Assembly: GCF_002803065.1 (NCBI RefSeq)
Contig: NZ_NNBL01000011.1
Coordinates: 1-64,000, forward strand
Source of the DNA: Streptomyces sp. CB01635
GTDB taxonomy: Bacteria; Actinomycetota; Actinomycetes; Streptomycetales; Streptomycetaceae
Direction: 5' to 3'
DNA: 64,000 bases
The notes under the pieces: generated by a model
What the model was told of the DNA's origin: nothing
The model's input: the letters and a program-made list of their open reading frames with translations, nothing else
Database searches by the model: none
In this document: positions 16,203 through 25,005 of the stretch, piece by piece
How positions within the stretch are numbered: position 1 is the stretch's first letter
Layout of the letters: each line of letters begins with the position of its first letter
Made by a program: the position numbers and the translations under genes

Positions 16203-17033
16203 GTGTCCTCACCCCGCACCGTCCGCCACCGCCTCGCGGCCGACGCCGGACTCCTGGTCGTCGCCGCGGCGTTCGTCCTGCCGCTGGCGTGGGTGGTGCT
16301 CTCCGCGCTCGACCCGCACGCGAACCTCCAGGTGAAGATCCCCGACGGGGTCACCCTGGACAACTTCGACGCGGTCCTCACCCCCGACATCACCTTCACT
16401 CCGCTCCTCAACAGCCTTCTGCTGTGCGGCGGGGCGACCCTGCTGACGGTGGCGAGCGCGGCGCTCGCGGCGTACCCGCTGTCCCGCTACCGCTCCCGCT
16501 TCAACAACCCGTTCCTGGCGACGGTCCTGTTCGCGACGTGCCTGCCCATCACGGCGATCATGGTCCCGGTCTACGCGCTCTTCGTGCAGGTCAACCTGAT
16601 CGACACCATGCAGGGCACGATCTTCTTCTTCGCGGCGTCCCAACTCCCGTTCGCCATCTGGCTGATGAAGAACTTCATGGACGGCGTCCCGAAGGAACTG
16701 GAGGAAGCGGCCTGGACCGACGGAGCGTCCTCGTTCCAGTCCCTGATCCGCATAGTGCTCCCCCTGATGGGCCCGGGAGTGGCAGTGGTCACGGTCTTCT
16801 CGTTCGTCATGATGTGGGGCAACTTCTTCGTCCCCTTCATGCTCCTGCTCACCCCCGAACAGATGCCGGCCTCGGTGAGCATCAACGACTTCTTCGGCAA
16901 CCGGGGCACAGTGGTCTACGGCCAGCTCGCAGCCTTCTCGATCATCTACTCGACACCGGTGATCCTGCTGTACGTCCTGGTGGCCCGGCGCTTCGGCGGG
17001 GGGTTCGCGCTGGGGGGTGCGGTCAAGGGCTGA
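16203..17033 (+). CDS. Sugar ABC transporter permease, MalG type
   Basis: A 276-residue permease with six membrane helices. The EAA loop is GVPKELEEAAWTDGASSF and the C-terminal FGGGFALGGAVKG ending is typical of MalG-like proteins. The GTG start follows the stop of the MalF-type gene by one base. It forms the channel with that protein. It is the last gene of the operon, converging with the DUF2848 gene. No ATPase follows. Confidence 0.93.
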   Translation: MSSPRTVRHRLAADAGLLVVAAAFVLPLAWVVLSALDPHANLQVKIPDGVTLDNFDAVLTPDITFTPLLNSLLLCGGATLLTVASAALAAYPLSRYRSRFNNPFLATVLFATCLPITAIMVPVYALFVQVNLIDTMQGTIFFFAASQLPFAIWLMKNFMDGVPKELEEAAWTDGASSFQSLIRIVLPLMGPGVAVVTVFSFVMMWGNFFVPFMLLLTPEQMPASVSINDFFGNRGTVVYGQLAAFSIIYSTPVILLYVLVARRFGGGFALGGAVKG

Positions 17034-17085
17034 ACGGCCGCACCCTCGCGCACAGCATTGATCGACCGGCGAACCGGCCGCCCGA

Positions 17086-17772
17086 TCAGCCGATCGGCAC
17101 CGGCATCCTCACCACGTCGTACGCCAGGTCGATCGCATTGCCCGTGGCCGGGTCGGTCATTTCCACGCGCCAGTGGGGGGCGAACTGGTCGACGCCCTCG
17201 GCCATCGGGATGGTGCCCGAGATCAGGACCGTGCCGGGCACCAGGTCGCCGCGCTCCCGGAGGACGTCCGCCCAGTAGGCGGGCGTGAGCAGCTCGGCCA
17301 GGGTGCCGTCCTGGATGAGGGTCTCCTGGCCGTCGTGGGTCACCCAGGCGCGCAGGGTCAGGTCGTCGAGGCGCTCCTGCACGTCGGCGAGGCGCCAGGC
17401 GCGGCGGGCGAGGACGTCGGGGCTCGCGTTCTTGCTCCATGCCACGCCGTGCACCTCCAGCTCACGGTCGGTGTGGTCGCAGGCGGCCGTCAGGAGCAGG
17501 TCGCCGTCCCGGTCGACGACCAGCGCCCACTCGGCCTCGCCCGAGGTGCGGCCGTGCTGGACGCGGACCTGCTCGGTGTGCTGGGCGAGGTAGGGGGAGA
17601 CGGGGTAGAGCGCGGGGGTCACGGAGGGTGCCGGCACCCCCAGCTCGGCGAGTTCCGCCACGTGGGCGGCCACGTCGTCCTGGCTGCGTCCGGCGTACCC
17701 GGCGTTGAGCACCTGCACGACATCGACCTCGCGGGTGGTGCCGTCGGGCAGTTCGAAGGTCAGCAGCGCCAT
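17086..17772 (-). CDS. DUF2848 family protein
   Basis: A soluble 228-residue protein that I place in the DUF2848 family on overall sequence character (MALLTFELPDGTTREVDV at the start; LISGTIPMAEGVDQFAPHWRVEM near the end). Function is unknown. The fold may relate to fumarylacetoacetase-like hydrolases (weak recollection). It is divergent from the MHS transporter with a GntR-type operator between them, so it is probably in the same catabolic regulon as the transporter and nitrilase. The ATG gives a natural N-terminus; the longer reading runs into the operator. Confidence 0.8.
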   Translation of the reverse strand: MALLTFELPDGTTREVDVVQVLNAGYAGRSQDDVAAHVAELAELGVPAPSVTPALYPVSPYLAQHTEQVRVQHGRTSGEAEWALVVDRDGDLLLTAACDHTDRELEVHGVAWSKNASPDVLARRAWRLADVQERLDDLTLRAWVTHDGQETLIQDGTLAELLTPAYWADVLRERGDLVPGTVLISGTIPMAEGVDQFAPHWRVEMTDPATGNAIDLAYDVVRMPVPIG

Positions 17773-17843
17773 GGGGTTTCTCCACATCGTTCGCGATATC
17801 AGGGAGGTTAACTTTGCGCGGAAGGCTTGCGCATACGACCTGT

Positions 17844-17856
17844 ATACAAGAAGTAT
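17844..17856. promoter_or_regulatory. GntR operator, transporter side
   Basis: ATACAAGAAGTAT (inverted ATAC/GTAT with a 5-base centre) in the divergent DUF2848/MHS promoter. The same site with one base changed sits at the gntR promoter (20776), which supports control by that regulator. Confidence 0.75.
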
Positions 17857-17907
17857 GCCGGAAGGTCGACAGCTAACCTCACCCAAGGAACCTCAGGGAC
17901 GGACGTC

Positions 17908-19263
17908 GTGAACCACACCAGCACGAGCACGGAAAAGACCCCGATCGGCGGGTCCGCGGTCCGCCGCGCCTTCTTCGCCAGCCTGACCGGCACCGCACTG
18001 GAGTGGTACGACTTCGCCATCTACTCCGTGGCGGCGGCGCTGGTCTTCGGCGATGTCTTCTTCCCCTCGAAGGACCCCGCCACCGGCACCCTCCTCGCGT
18101 TCTCGACGTACGCCGTCGGCTACGTGTCGCGCCCGCTCGGCGGTTTCGTCTTCGGCCGCCTCGGCGACAAGCTCGGCCGCAAGAAGGTCCTGATCGCGAC
18201 CCTCGTCCTGATCGGGGCCGCGACCCTCGCGATCGGCCTGCTTCCGTCCTACGCCACGATCGGCGTGGCCGCGCCGATCACCCTCGTGATACTCCGCTTC
18301 GCCCAGGGCGTCGGCGTCGGCGGCGAGTGGGGCGGCGCGGTGCTGCTGTCCAGCGAGTTCGGCGATCCGCGCCGGCGCGGCTTCTACGCCTCGGCCGCAC
18401 AGATCGGCCCGCCGGTCGGCAACCTCCTCGCCAACGGCGTACTCGCGGCCCTCGGCGCTCTCCTGACGGAGACTCAGTTCACATCCTGGGGCTGGCGCGT
18501 GGCGTTCCTGCTCTCCGGTGTGCTCGTCTTCTTCGGCCTGTGGATCCGCGCGAAGCTCGAGGAAACCCCGGTCTTCAAGGCGATGGAGGCCGAGCAGAAG
18601 CGCCCCGAGGCCCCGATCCGCGAGGTCTTCACGACGCACCCGCGCGCCCTGGCGGCCGCGATCCTCAGCCGCGTGGCCCCGGACGTCCTGTACGCGCTGT
18701 TCACCGTCTTCGTCCTGACCTACGCGACCGGCGAACTCGGCATGTCCCGCGGCTCCGCCCTGGCCGCCGTCCTCATCGGCTCTTCCCTCCAGGTCTTCCT
18801 GATCCCGCTGGCCGGCGCCCTGTCCGACCGCGTCAACCGCCGCGTCCTGTACGGGGTCTCGGCCGCGGCCGCCGGCGTGTGGCCGTTCCTGTTCTTCCCG
18901 ATGATCGGCGGCGGGAGCTGGCCGCTGCTCGCCCTCGGCGTAGTGGTGGCCCTGGTCTTCCACTCCGCGATGTACGGGCCGCAGGCGGCCTTCATCGCCG
19001 AACAGTTCTCCCCACGGCTGCGTTACACCGGCTCCTCGCTCGCGTACACGCTGGCCGGTGTCATCGGCGGCGCCGTCGCGCCCCTGCTGTTCACCGCGCT
19101 GCTCGACGCGTACGACTCGTGGATCCCGCTGGCCCTCTACGTCGCGGGCACCGCGATCGTCACCATCGCCGGACTGTGCCTCGGCCGCGACGGCGACCGG
19201 AGCGACGAGGAGCTGCTGAGCGGCGAGCCGGTCCGCTCCCCCGCCGCGTCCACGGCGTCCTGA
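17908..19263 (+). CDS. MHS-family MFS metabolite:H+ symporter
   Basis: A 451-residue, 12-helix importer of the metabolite:H+ symporter family (relatives of shikimate, citrate and proline/betaine transporters). Signatures are GTALEWYDFAIYS at the start, RLGDKLGRKKVL after helix 2 and GVGVGGEWGGAVLLSSE in helix 4-5. The GTG start has AGGGACGGA upstream. The nitrilase gene follows after 47 bases in the same direction, so import and hydrolysis of one compound is likely. The substrate is not predictable beyond a small organic acid, amide or zwitterion. Confidence 0.92.
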   Translation: MNHTSTSTEKTPIGGSAVRRAFFASLTGTALEWYDFAIYSVAAALVFGDVFFPSKDPATGTLLAFSTYAVGYVSRPLGGFVFGRLGDKLGRKKVLIATLVLIGAATLAIGLLPSYATIGVAAPITLVILRFAQGVGVGGEWGGAVLLSSEFGDPRRRGFYASAAQIGPPVGNLLANGVLAALGALLTETQFTSWGWRVAFLLSGVLVFFGLWIRAKLEETPVFKAMEAEQKRPEAPIREVFTTHPRALAAAILSRVAPDVLYALFTVFVLTYATGELGMSRGSALAAVLIGSSLQVFLIPLAGALSDRVNRRVLYGVSAAAAGVWPFLFFPMIGGGSWPLLALGVVVALVFHSAMYGPQAAFIAEQFSPRLRYTGSSLAYTLAGVIGGAVAPLLFTALLDAYDSWIPLALYVAGTAIVTIAGLCLGRDGDRSDEELLSGEPVRSPAASTAS

Positions 19264-19310
19264 ACCCCAGACCACGCATTCCCGAACCGCCACACGAGGA
19301 GGAACGTCTC

Positions 19311-20105
19311 ATGCGTATCGCGCTGAGCCAGATCACCACCGGCCCCCGCCCCGAGGAGAACCTCGCGCTCCTGCGCGAACAGGCCCGTCTCGCGGCGGAC
19401 GCGGGCGCCCGCGTGGTCGTCTTCCCGGAAGCCGCGATGGCCTGCTTCGGGACCCCGCTGGCGCCGCTGGCCGAACCGCTCGACGGCCCCTGGGCCACGG
19501 CGGTCCGCCAGATCGCCAAGGAGGCCGGACTCGTCGTGGTCGCGGGCATGTTCACCCCCGCCCCGGACGGAAAGGTGGCCAACACCCTGCTCGCCACCGG
19601 CCCCGGCGTCGAGGCGGCCTACGACAAGATCCACCTCTACGACGCCTTCGGCTTCGCCGAGTCCGACACGGTGGCGCCCGGGTCCGAGGTCGTCACCTTC
19701 GAGGTCGACGGCACCCGCTTCGGGCTCGCGACCTGCTACGACGTCCGCTTCCCCGAGCTGTTCAGGGCCCACGCCGACGCGGGCGCGGTCGTTTCCGTCC
19801 TGCCCGCCTCGTGGGGCGCGGGTCCCGGCAAGCGTGAGCAGTGGGAGCTGCTGATCCGCGCCCGCGCGCTCGACGCCACGCTCTGGCTCGCCGCCGTGGA
19901 CCAGGCGGACCCGGCGGCGTCCGGCGTCCCCGCCGCGTCGAACGCCCCCACCGGCATCGGCCACAGCGCCGTCGTCGGCCCCGACGGAACCGTACGGAAG
20001 CACCTCGAAGAGGGCCCGGGGCTGCTCATCGCGGACCTGGACCTCGACGAGGTCACCTCGGTCCGCCGCTCCATCCCGGTACTGGCCAACCGCAGGAGCC
20101 TGTGA
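19311..20105 (+). CDS. Carbon-nitrogen hydrolase (nitrilase superfamily)
   Basis: A 264-residue cytoplasmic amidase or nitrilase-fold enzyme. The Glu-Lys-Cys triad is visible as E40 (VVFPEAAM), K106 (YDKIHLYD) and C142 (ATCYDVRFPEL). The overall pattern resembles omega-amidase and Nit-like hydrolases more than true nitrilases. GAGGAGG lies 6-9 bases before the ATG. It follows the MHS transporter and converges with gntR, suggesting it cleaves an amide or carbamoyl bond in the imported compound. Confidence 0.92.
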   Translation: MRIALSQITTGPRPEENLALLREQARLAADAGARVVVFPEAAMACFGTPLAPLAEPLDGPWATAVRQIAKEAGLVVVAGMFTPAPDGKVANTLLATGPGVEAAYDKIHLYDAFGFAESDTVAPGSEVVTFEVDGTRFGLATCYDVRFPELFRAHADAGAVVSVLPASWGAGPGKREQWELLIRARALDATLWLAAVDQADPAASGVPAASNAPTGIGHSAVVGPDGTVRKHLEEGPGLLIADLDLDEVTSVRRSIPVLANRRSL

Positions 20106-20130
20106 CGGGCGGGCGGGCCACCGGCACGCC

Positions 20131-20757
20131 CTAACCCGCGAGCAGCACCTTGAGCGTCGACTCCAGGTGGCTGTCGATCGCGGTGCACGCGGCCTGCCGG
20201 TCGCCTGCGGCGATCGCGTCGAGGATCGCCTCGTGCTCGTGGAGGACGGACTCCTGCCGGCCGTGCTGGTTGAACAGCGCCACCACCCCGGCCCGGATCT
20301 GGCGGCTGCGGAGCCCGTCGTAGTGGCGGTCGAGCAGGGCGTTGCCCGCGGCCGCCACGATCGTCGCGTGGAAGAGGTGGTCCACCGCGATGAACTCCTT
20401 GGCGTGCTCGGCCCCGCTGAGCGTGCGCTGGCGTCCGAGCAGTGCGGTCAGCTCGGACACCGGGGCCTTGCCCTCGGCGATGACCCGCTCCGCCGAGTAC
20501 CGCTCGACGATGCCGCGCAGCTCCATCAGCTCGGTGATCTCCCGCCCCGACAGCGGCACGACCTGCGCCCCGCGCTTGGGGACCAGCCGCACGAGGTCCT
20601 CGGCGGCGAGCAGCAGGAGCGCCTCGCGGATCGGGGTGCGGGAGACGCCGATACGGTCGGCGAGCTCCTGCTCGGAGAGGAACTCCCCTTGCCTGTCCGG
20701 GTCGGCGAGCACGTTCTCCTTGAGAAACGCGTAGGCCTTGTCCCGTCCCGACGTCAC
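20131..20757 (-). CDS. GntR/FadR-family regulator (FCD domain)
   Basis: A 208-residue regulator. The N-terminal winged helix is LSEQELADRIGVSRTPIREA. The C-terminal helical FCD domain carries the metal/ligand pattern (VDHLFHATIVAAAGN, LHEHEAILDAIAAGD). I chose the GTG with GGGGG 6 bases upstream; a TTG 24 bases earlier lies in the operator. Its promoter carries ATACAAGGAGTAT, matching the site before the MHS/DUF2848 pair, so it likely controls itself and that cluster and releases DNA on binding an acid from the pathway. Confidence 0.9.
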   Translation of the reverse strand: MTSGRDKAYAFLKENVLADPDRQGEFLSEQELADRIGVSRTPIREALLLLAAEDLVRLVPKRGAQVVPLSGREITELMELRGIVERYSAERVIAEGKAPVSELTALLGRQRTLSGAEHAKEFIAVDHLFHATIVAAAGNALLDRHYDGLRSRQIRAGVVALFNQHGRQESVLHEHEAILDAIAAGDRQAACTAIDSHLESTLKVLLAG

Positions 20758-20775
20758 GACTGCCCCCAGAGTTGC

Positions 20776-20788
20776 ATACAAGGAGTAT
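20776..20788. promoter_or_regulatory. GntR operator, autoregulatory
   Basis: ATACAAGGAGTAT, differing by one base from the site at 17844, sits just upstream of the gntR start. Autoregulation is inferred. Confidence 0.75.
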
Positions 20789-20892
20789 ACGGATCTGGTT
20801 ACCGGGAGTCCCGTCCCCGTAGCTTCCTACGACAAGTAACGCAGTGCGAACAGACCGTAGCCCCCGGCCTCACCCGCCCCTACCGTGTGCCC

Positions 20893-21582
20893 GTGCACCC
20901 AAGCGACTCCGCCCCGCCGTTCAACGCTCCCGCCGCCCGACGCCTCCGCGAGGCCCTGGGCATGGCGCCCGGGCATGTCGCTTACGGCATGCGTGCCTCG
21001 TACGGCCAGCATCAGGTCACGCCCGACACGATCATCGCCTGGGAGCGTGGTCTCGCCTCGCCGACGGCGGTGGAAATCACCGCTCTCGCGGGCGCCTTGT
21101 GGTGTTCGCCGGGGGATCTCATAGGCGCGGCGCGGACGCTGCGCGAGCACCGGATGGCCCGTGGCATGGCGCCTGAGGACGTGGCACGCACGGTGGGGGT
21201 GGAGATCCACTCGTATCTGCGGATGGAGGAGACCGGCGAGTGGCGCGGCAACGAGCGCCAGTCGGCCACCCTCGCCGAGGTGCTCGGTCTGACGCCGCCC
21301 GACTTCGCGACCGTCACCGGCCGCAATGACCAGCTGGCGGATCTCCTGCGCAGCGCGGTGACCACGCGCTGGCAGGCCTACACACGCCCGATCGCCAAGC
21401 TCGTCCCCGTGCACAAGGGTCAACTGGAGGAAGTGCTCCAGGAGATGCAGCTCGAGTACCAGGCGCTGATGGCCGCGACGCTCAGCTGGGGCGGCGGTTC
21501 GGGACGCGAGTCGGGCGAGGCCGGGCGGGAGCTCCTCGACGGGATCCTCGACGAGTTCTGGTCGAGGATGCACACGTCGTAG
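20893..21582 (+). CDS. Double helix-turn-helix (XRE-like) regulator
   Basis: A 229-residue protein with two Cro/C1-like segments. The first is around LREALGMAPGHVAYGMR ... TIIAWERGLASPTAVEI; the second is around LREHRMARGMAPEDVARTVGVEIHSYLRMEETGEW. A C-terminal helical part includes a Gly/Ser-rich stretch (WGGGSGRESG). No ribosome-binding site precedes the GTG, so a leaderless transcript is possible; GTG two codons earlier is an alternative. It is convergent with pfkA with only 14 bases between. Targets are unknown; it may regulate nearby carbon metabolism, but nothing in the sequence shows this. Confidence 0.8.
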   Translation: MHPSDSAPPFNAPAARRLREALGMAPGHVAYGMRASYGQHQVTPDTIIAWERGLASPTAVEITALAGALWCSPGDLIGAARTLREHRMARGMAPEDVARTVGVEIHSYLRMEETGEWRGNERQSATLAEVLGLTPPDFATVTGRNDQLADLLRSAVTTRWQAYTRPIAKLVPVHKGQLEEVLQEMQLEYQALMAATLSWGGGSGRESGEAGRELLDGILDEFWSRMHTS

Positions 21583-21596
21583 GACAGGCCGTCCCC

Positions 21597-22622
21597 CTAG
21601 AACACGGATTCCGCCTCGTCCATGCGGTCCTTCGGCACCGTCTTCAGTTCGGCGACGGCCTCGGCGAGCGGGACCATCTCGATCTCCGTGCCGCGCAGCG
21701 CCGTCATGCGGCCGGAGACGCCCCGGTGCGCGGCCTCGACCGCGTGCCAGCCGAAGCGCGTGGCGAGGACCCTGTCGTACGCGGTCGGGGTGCCGCCGCG
21801 CTGGACATGGCCGAGAATGACCGGCTTCGCCTCCTTGCCGAGGCGCCGCTCCAGCTCGAACGCGAGGGCCGTGCCGATGCCCTGGAAGCGCTCGTGGCCG
21901 AACCGGTCGATCGCGCCGGTCTGGTAGTCCATCGTGCCCTCGGCGGGGTGCGCGCCCTCGGCCACGCAGATGACGGCGAACTTCTTGCCGCGCGCGAAGC
22001 GTTCCTCGACCATCTTGACCAGGTCGGCCGGGTCGAAGGGCCGCTCGGGCAGGCAGATGCCGTGCGCGCCGCCCGCCATGCCGGACTCCAGGGCGATCCA
22101 GCCGGCGTGCCGGCCCATCACCTCGACGACCATGACGCGCTGGTGGGACTCGGCGGTGGTCTTCAGCCGGTCCATGGCCTCCGTGGCGACGCCGACGGCG
22201 GTGTCGAAGCCGAAGGTGCGGTCCGTGGCGGAGATGTCGTTGTCGATGGTCTTCGGGACGCCGACGACGGGCAGGCCCGCGTCGGCGAGCATGCGGGCCG
22301 CGGTCAGCGTGCCCTCGCCACCGATGGGGATGAGGACGTCGAAGCCGATCTCGGTGGCGAGTTCCTTGGCGTTCTCGCAGGCGGCGCGGAAGCGGTCGCG
22401 CTCCAGCCGGGAGGAGCCGAGGATGGTGCCGCCGCGGGCGAGGATGCCGCTCACGGCGTTCAGGTCGAGCGTGCGGTAGCGGCCGTCGAGCAGTCCCGCG
22501 TAACCGTCCTCGAAGCCGATCACCTCGTCGCCGTGGTGCGTCACGGCGCGGTGCACGACCGACCGGATCACTGCGTTCAGGCCAGGACAGTCGCCGCCGG
22601 CGGTGAGAACTCCGATACGCAT
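21597..22622 (-). CDS. pfkA: ATP-dependent 6-phosphofructokinase
   Basis: A 341-residue enzyme phosphorylating fructose-6-phosphate to fructose-1,6-bisphosphate. Gly104 (IGGEGTL) marks ATP rather than pyrophosphate use. Lys124 (VPKTIDNDI) is the residue usually found in pyrophosphate enzymes. This mixed G104/K124 pattern is known for the actinobacterial ATP-PFK group. AGGAGA is 8 bases before the ATG; an upstream in-frame extension to 22904 has no support. It is divergent from pta, with a promoter containing a perfect TTGACA. Confidence 0.97.
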   Translation of the reverse strand: MRIGVLTAGGDCPGLNAVIRSVVHRAVTHHGDEVIGFEDGYAGLLDGRYRTLDLNAVSGILARGGTILGSSRLERDRFRAACENAKELATEIGFDVLIPIGGEGTLTAARMLADAGLPVVGVPKTIDNDISATDRTFGFDTAVGVATEAMDRLKTTAESHQRVMVVEVMGRHAGWIALESGMAGGAHGICLPERPFDPADLVKMVEERFARGKKFAVICVAEGAHPAEGTMDYQTGAIDRFGHERFQGIGTALAFELERRLGKEAKPVILGHVQRGGTPTAYDRVLATRFGWHAVEAAHRGVSGRMTALRGTEIEMVPLAEAVAELKTVPKDRMDEAESVF

Positions 22623-22776
22623 CGTGCGTGTCTCCTGCTCGCTGTTGAGACTTGTGAGCCGTTCCGATTCTTTCACGGCCGTGAGGGCGATGGCGGTCAG
22701 CGCCGGACGCGGAGGCCCGTGGGGCTTGTGTTCCAGGGCCTTTCGACCCCCGGACCAGGGCCTTTGTCCGGCGGGC

Positions 22777-22805
22777 GACTTAGCTACCCCCGGAGGTATT
22801 GTCAA
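22777..22805 (-). promoter_or_regulatory. pfkA promoter with overlapping dyad
   Basis: On the minus strand TTGACA (22800-22805) is followed after 17 bases by TAAGTC (22777-22782). The spacer holds an imperfect dyad TACCCCCGGAGGTA (22785-22798), which could bind a regulator between the boxes. The 284-base divergent region to pta holds no other strong signal I can support. Confidence 0.5.
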
Positions 22806-22906
22806 GGGGGCACGGCTACGACTTTCATCAGGGGCCGGTTCAGCGGCCGAATCACTGCGGCAGAGGCCCCTTCTCTGCTGCCCGTCCAGCGAAAGGGAGA
22901 GCACGC

Positions 22907-24982
22907 GTGACGCGCAGCGTGTACGTGACCGGGATCGACCGGGGTGACGGCCGGCAGGTCGTGGAGCTGGGAGTCATGGAGCTCCTGACCCGGCAGGTCG
23001 ACCGGGTGGGCGTCTTCCGCCCGCTCGTCCACGACGGTCCCGACCGGCTCTTCGATCTGCTGCGGGCGCGCTACCGCCTCTCCCAGGACCCGGCGACGGT
23101 CTACGGCCTCGACTACCACGAGGCGTCGGCCGTGCAGGCCGAGCAGGGCACCGACGAACTGGTCTCGCGCCTCGTGGACCGCTTCCACCAGGTCGCCCGC
23201 GACTACGAGGTCGTCCTCGTCCTCGGCACGGACTTCGCCGACACACAGCTCCCCGACGAACTGGCCGTCAACGCCCGCCTCGCCAACGAGTTCGGGGCGT
23301 CCGTCATCCCGGTGGTGGGCGGCCGCAAGCAGACCCCGGAGTCCGTGCACGCCGAGACCCGCAACGCGTACCGCGCGTACGAGGTCCTCGGCTGCGACGT
23401 GCTCGCGATGGTCGTGAACCGGGTGGCGGCGCAGGACCGCGAGGAGATACGCGACCGCCTCGAGGCCCATCTCCCGGTACCCACCTACGTACTGCCGGAC
23501 GAGCCCGCCCTGTCCGCGCCGACGGTCTCGCAGATCGCGCAGGCGCTCGGCGGCGAGGTGCTGCTCGGCGACGACGCGGGCCTCGCGCGCGACGCGCTCG
23601 ACTTCGTGTTCGGCGGCGCGATGCTGCCGACGTTCATCAAGGCACTGACGCCGGGCTGTCTCGTCGTGACGCCCGGGGACCGCGCCGACCTCGTGGTGGG
23701 TTCGCTCGCCGCGCACAGCGCCGGCACCCCGCCGATAGCGGGCGTCCTGCTGACCCTCGACGAGCGGCCGGGCGAGGAGATCCTGACGCTCTCCGACCGC
23801 CTCGCGCCCGGCACGCCGGTGGTGGCGGTGCAGGGCGGCTCCTTCCCCACCGCGGGTGAACTGTTCTCCATGGAGGGCAAGTTGAACGCGGCGACGCCCC
23901 GCAAGGCGGAGACGGCGCTCGGCCTCTTCGAGCGGTGGGTCGACACCGCCGGCCTGCTGGAGCGCGTCTCGGCGCCGAGCAGCGACCGCGTCACCCCGAT
24001 GATGTTCGAGCACAAGCTCCTGGAGCGGGCCCGCGCCGACAAGCGCCGTGTCGTGCTGCCCGAGGGCACCGAGGAGCGCGTCCTGCGCGCGGCGGACGTC
24101 CTGCTGCGCCGCGGGGTGTGCGACCTGACGCTGCTCGGCCCCGTGGAGCAGATCCGCAAGAAGGCCGCCGACCTGGGCGTCGACCTGGTCGACACACAGC
24201 TCATCGACCCGGACACGTCCGAACTGCGGGACCGGTTCGCCGCCGAGTACGCGCAGCTGCGCGCCCACAAGGGCGTCACCGTCGAGCTCGCGTACGACGT
24301 GGTGGCGGACGTCAACTACTTCGGGACGCTGATGGTGCAGGGCGGCCTGGCGGACGGCATGGTGTCGGGTTCCGTGCACTCGACGGCCGCGACGATCCGC
24401 CCCGCCTTCGAGATCATCAAGACGAAGCCGGAGGCCGACATCGTGTCGTCCGTCTTCTTCATGTGCCTCGCCGACAAGGTTCTCGTGTACGGCGACTGCG
24501 CGGTGAACCCGGACCCGGACGCGCAGCAGCTCGCCGACATCGCCGTCCAGGCGGCCGCCACCGCCGAGCAGTTCGGCGTGGACCCGCGGATCGCGATGCT
24601 GTCGTACTCGACGGGCACGTCGGGTTCGGGCGCGGACGTCGACAAGGTGCGCCGGGCCACGGAGCTGGTGCGCGAGCGGCGCACCGATCTGAAGATCGAG
24701 GGCCCCATCCAGTACGACGCGGCCGTCGAGCCGTCGGTGGCGGCGACCAAGCTGCCCGGCTCGGAGGTCGCGGGCCAGGCCAGCGTGCTGATCTTCCCCG
24801 ACCTGAACACCGGCAACAACACGTACAAGGCCGTGCAGCGTTCGGCAGGCGCCATCGCCGTCGGTCCGGTCCTGCAGGGGCTGCGCAAGCCGGTCAACGA
24901 CCTGTCGCGCGGCGCGCTCGTGCAGGACATCGTCAACACGGTCGCCATCACGGCGATCCAGGCCCAGACGCCGGCCTCCTGA
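22907..24982 (+). CDS. pta: Phosphate acetyltransferase (long form)
   Basis: A 691-residue long Pta that interconverts acetyl-CoA and acetyl phosphate. An N-terminal P-loop-like regulatory domain (TGIDRGDGRQVVELGVMELL) is followed by a DRTGG domain, then the catalytic PTA_PTB domain from ~residue 365 (VTPMMFEHKLLERA ... LPEGTEERVLRAAD ... NTGNNTYKAVQR). The GTG start has GAAAGGGA about 8 bases upstream. ackA follows after 23 bases, giving the usual pta-ackA acetate pathway in one operon. Confidence 0.96.
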   Translation: MTRSVYVTGIDRGDGRQVVELGVMELLTRQVDRVGVFRPLVHDGPDRLFDLLRARYRLSQDPATVYGLDYHEASAVQAEQGTDELVSRLVDRFHQVARDYEVVLVLGTDFADTQLPDELAVNARLANEFGASVIPVVGGRKQTPESVHAETRNAYRAYEVLGCDVLAMVVNRVAAQDREEIRDRLEAHLPVPTYVLPDEPALSAPTVSQIAQALGGEVLLGDDAGLARDALDFVFGGAMLPTFIKALTPGCLVVTPGDRADLVVGSLAAHSAGTPPIAGVLLTLDERPGEEILTLSDRLAPGTPVVAVQGGSFPTAGELFSMEGKLNAATPRKAETALGLFERWVDTAGLLERVSAPSSDRVTPMMFEHKLLERARADKRRVVLPEGTEERVLRAADVLLRRGVCDLTLLGPVEQIRKKAADLGVDLVDTQLIDPDTSELRDRFAAEYAQLRAHKGVTVELAYDVVADVNYFGTLMVQGGLADGMVSGSVHSTAATIRPAFEIIKTKPEADIVSSVFFMCLADKVLVYGDCAVNPDPDAQQLADIAVQAAATAEQFGVDPRIAMLSYSTGTSGSGADVDKVRRATELVRERRTDLKIEGPIQYDAAVEPSVAATKLPGSEVAGQASVLIFPDLNTGNNTYKAVQRSAGAIAVGPVLQGLRKPVNDLSRGALVQDIVNTVAITAIQAQTPAS

Positions 24983-25005
24983 CCCCTACGAAGAGGTAAG
25001 CACCT

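Noticed and set aside
22802..24379. A minus-strand frame opposite pta
   Set aside because: Low-complexity His/Arg/Val-rich shadow; pta is complete on the plus strand.
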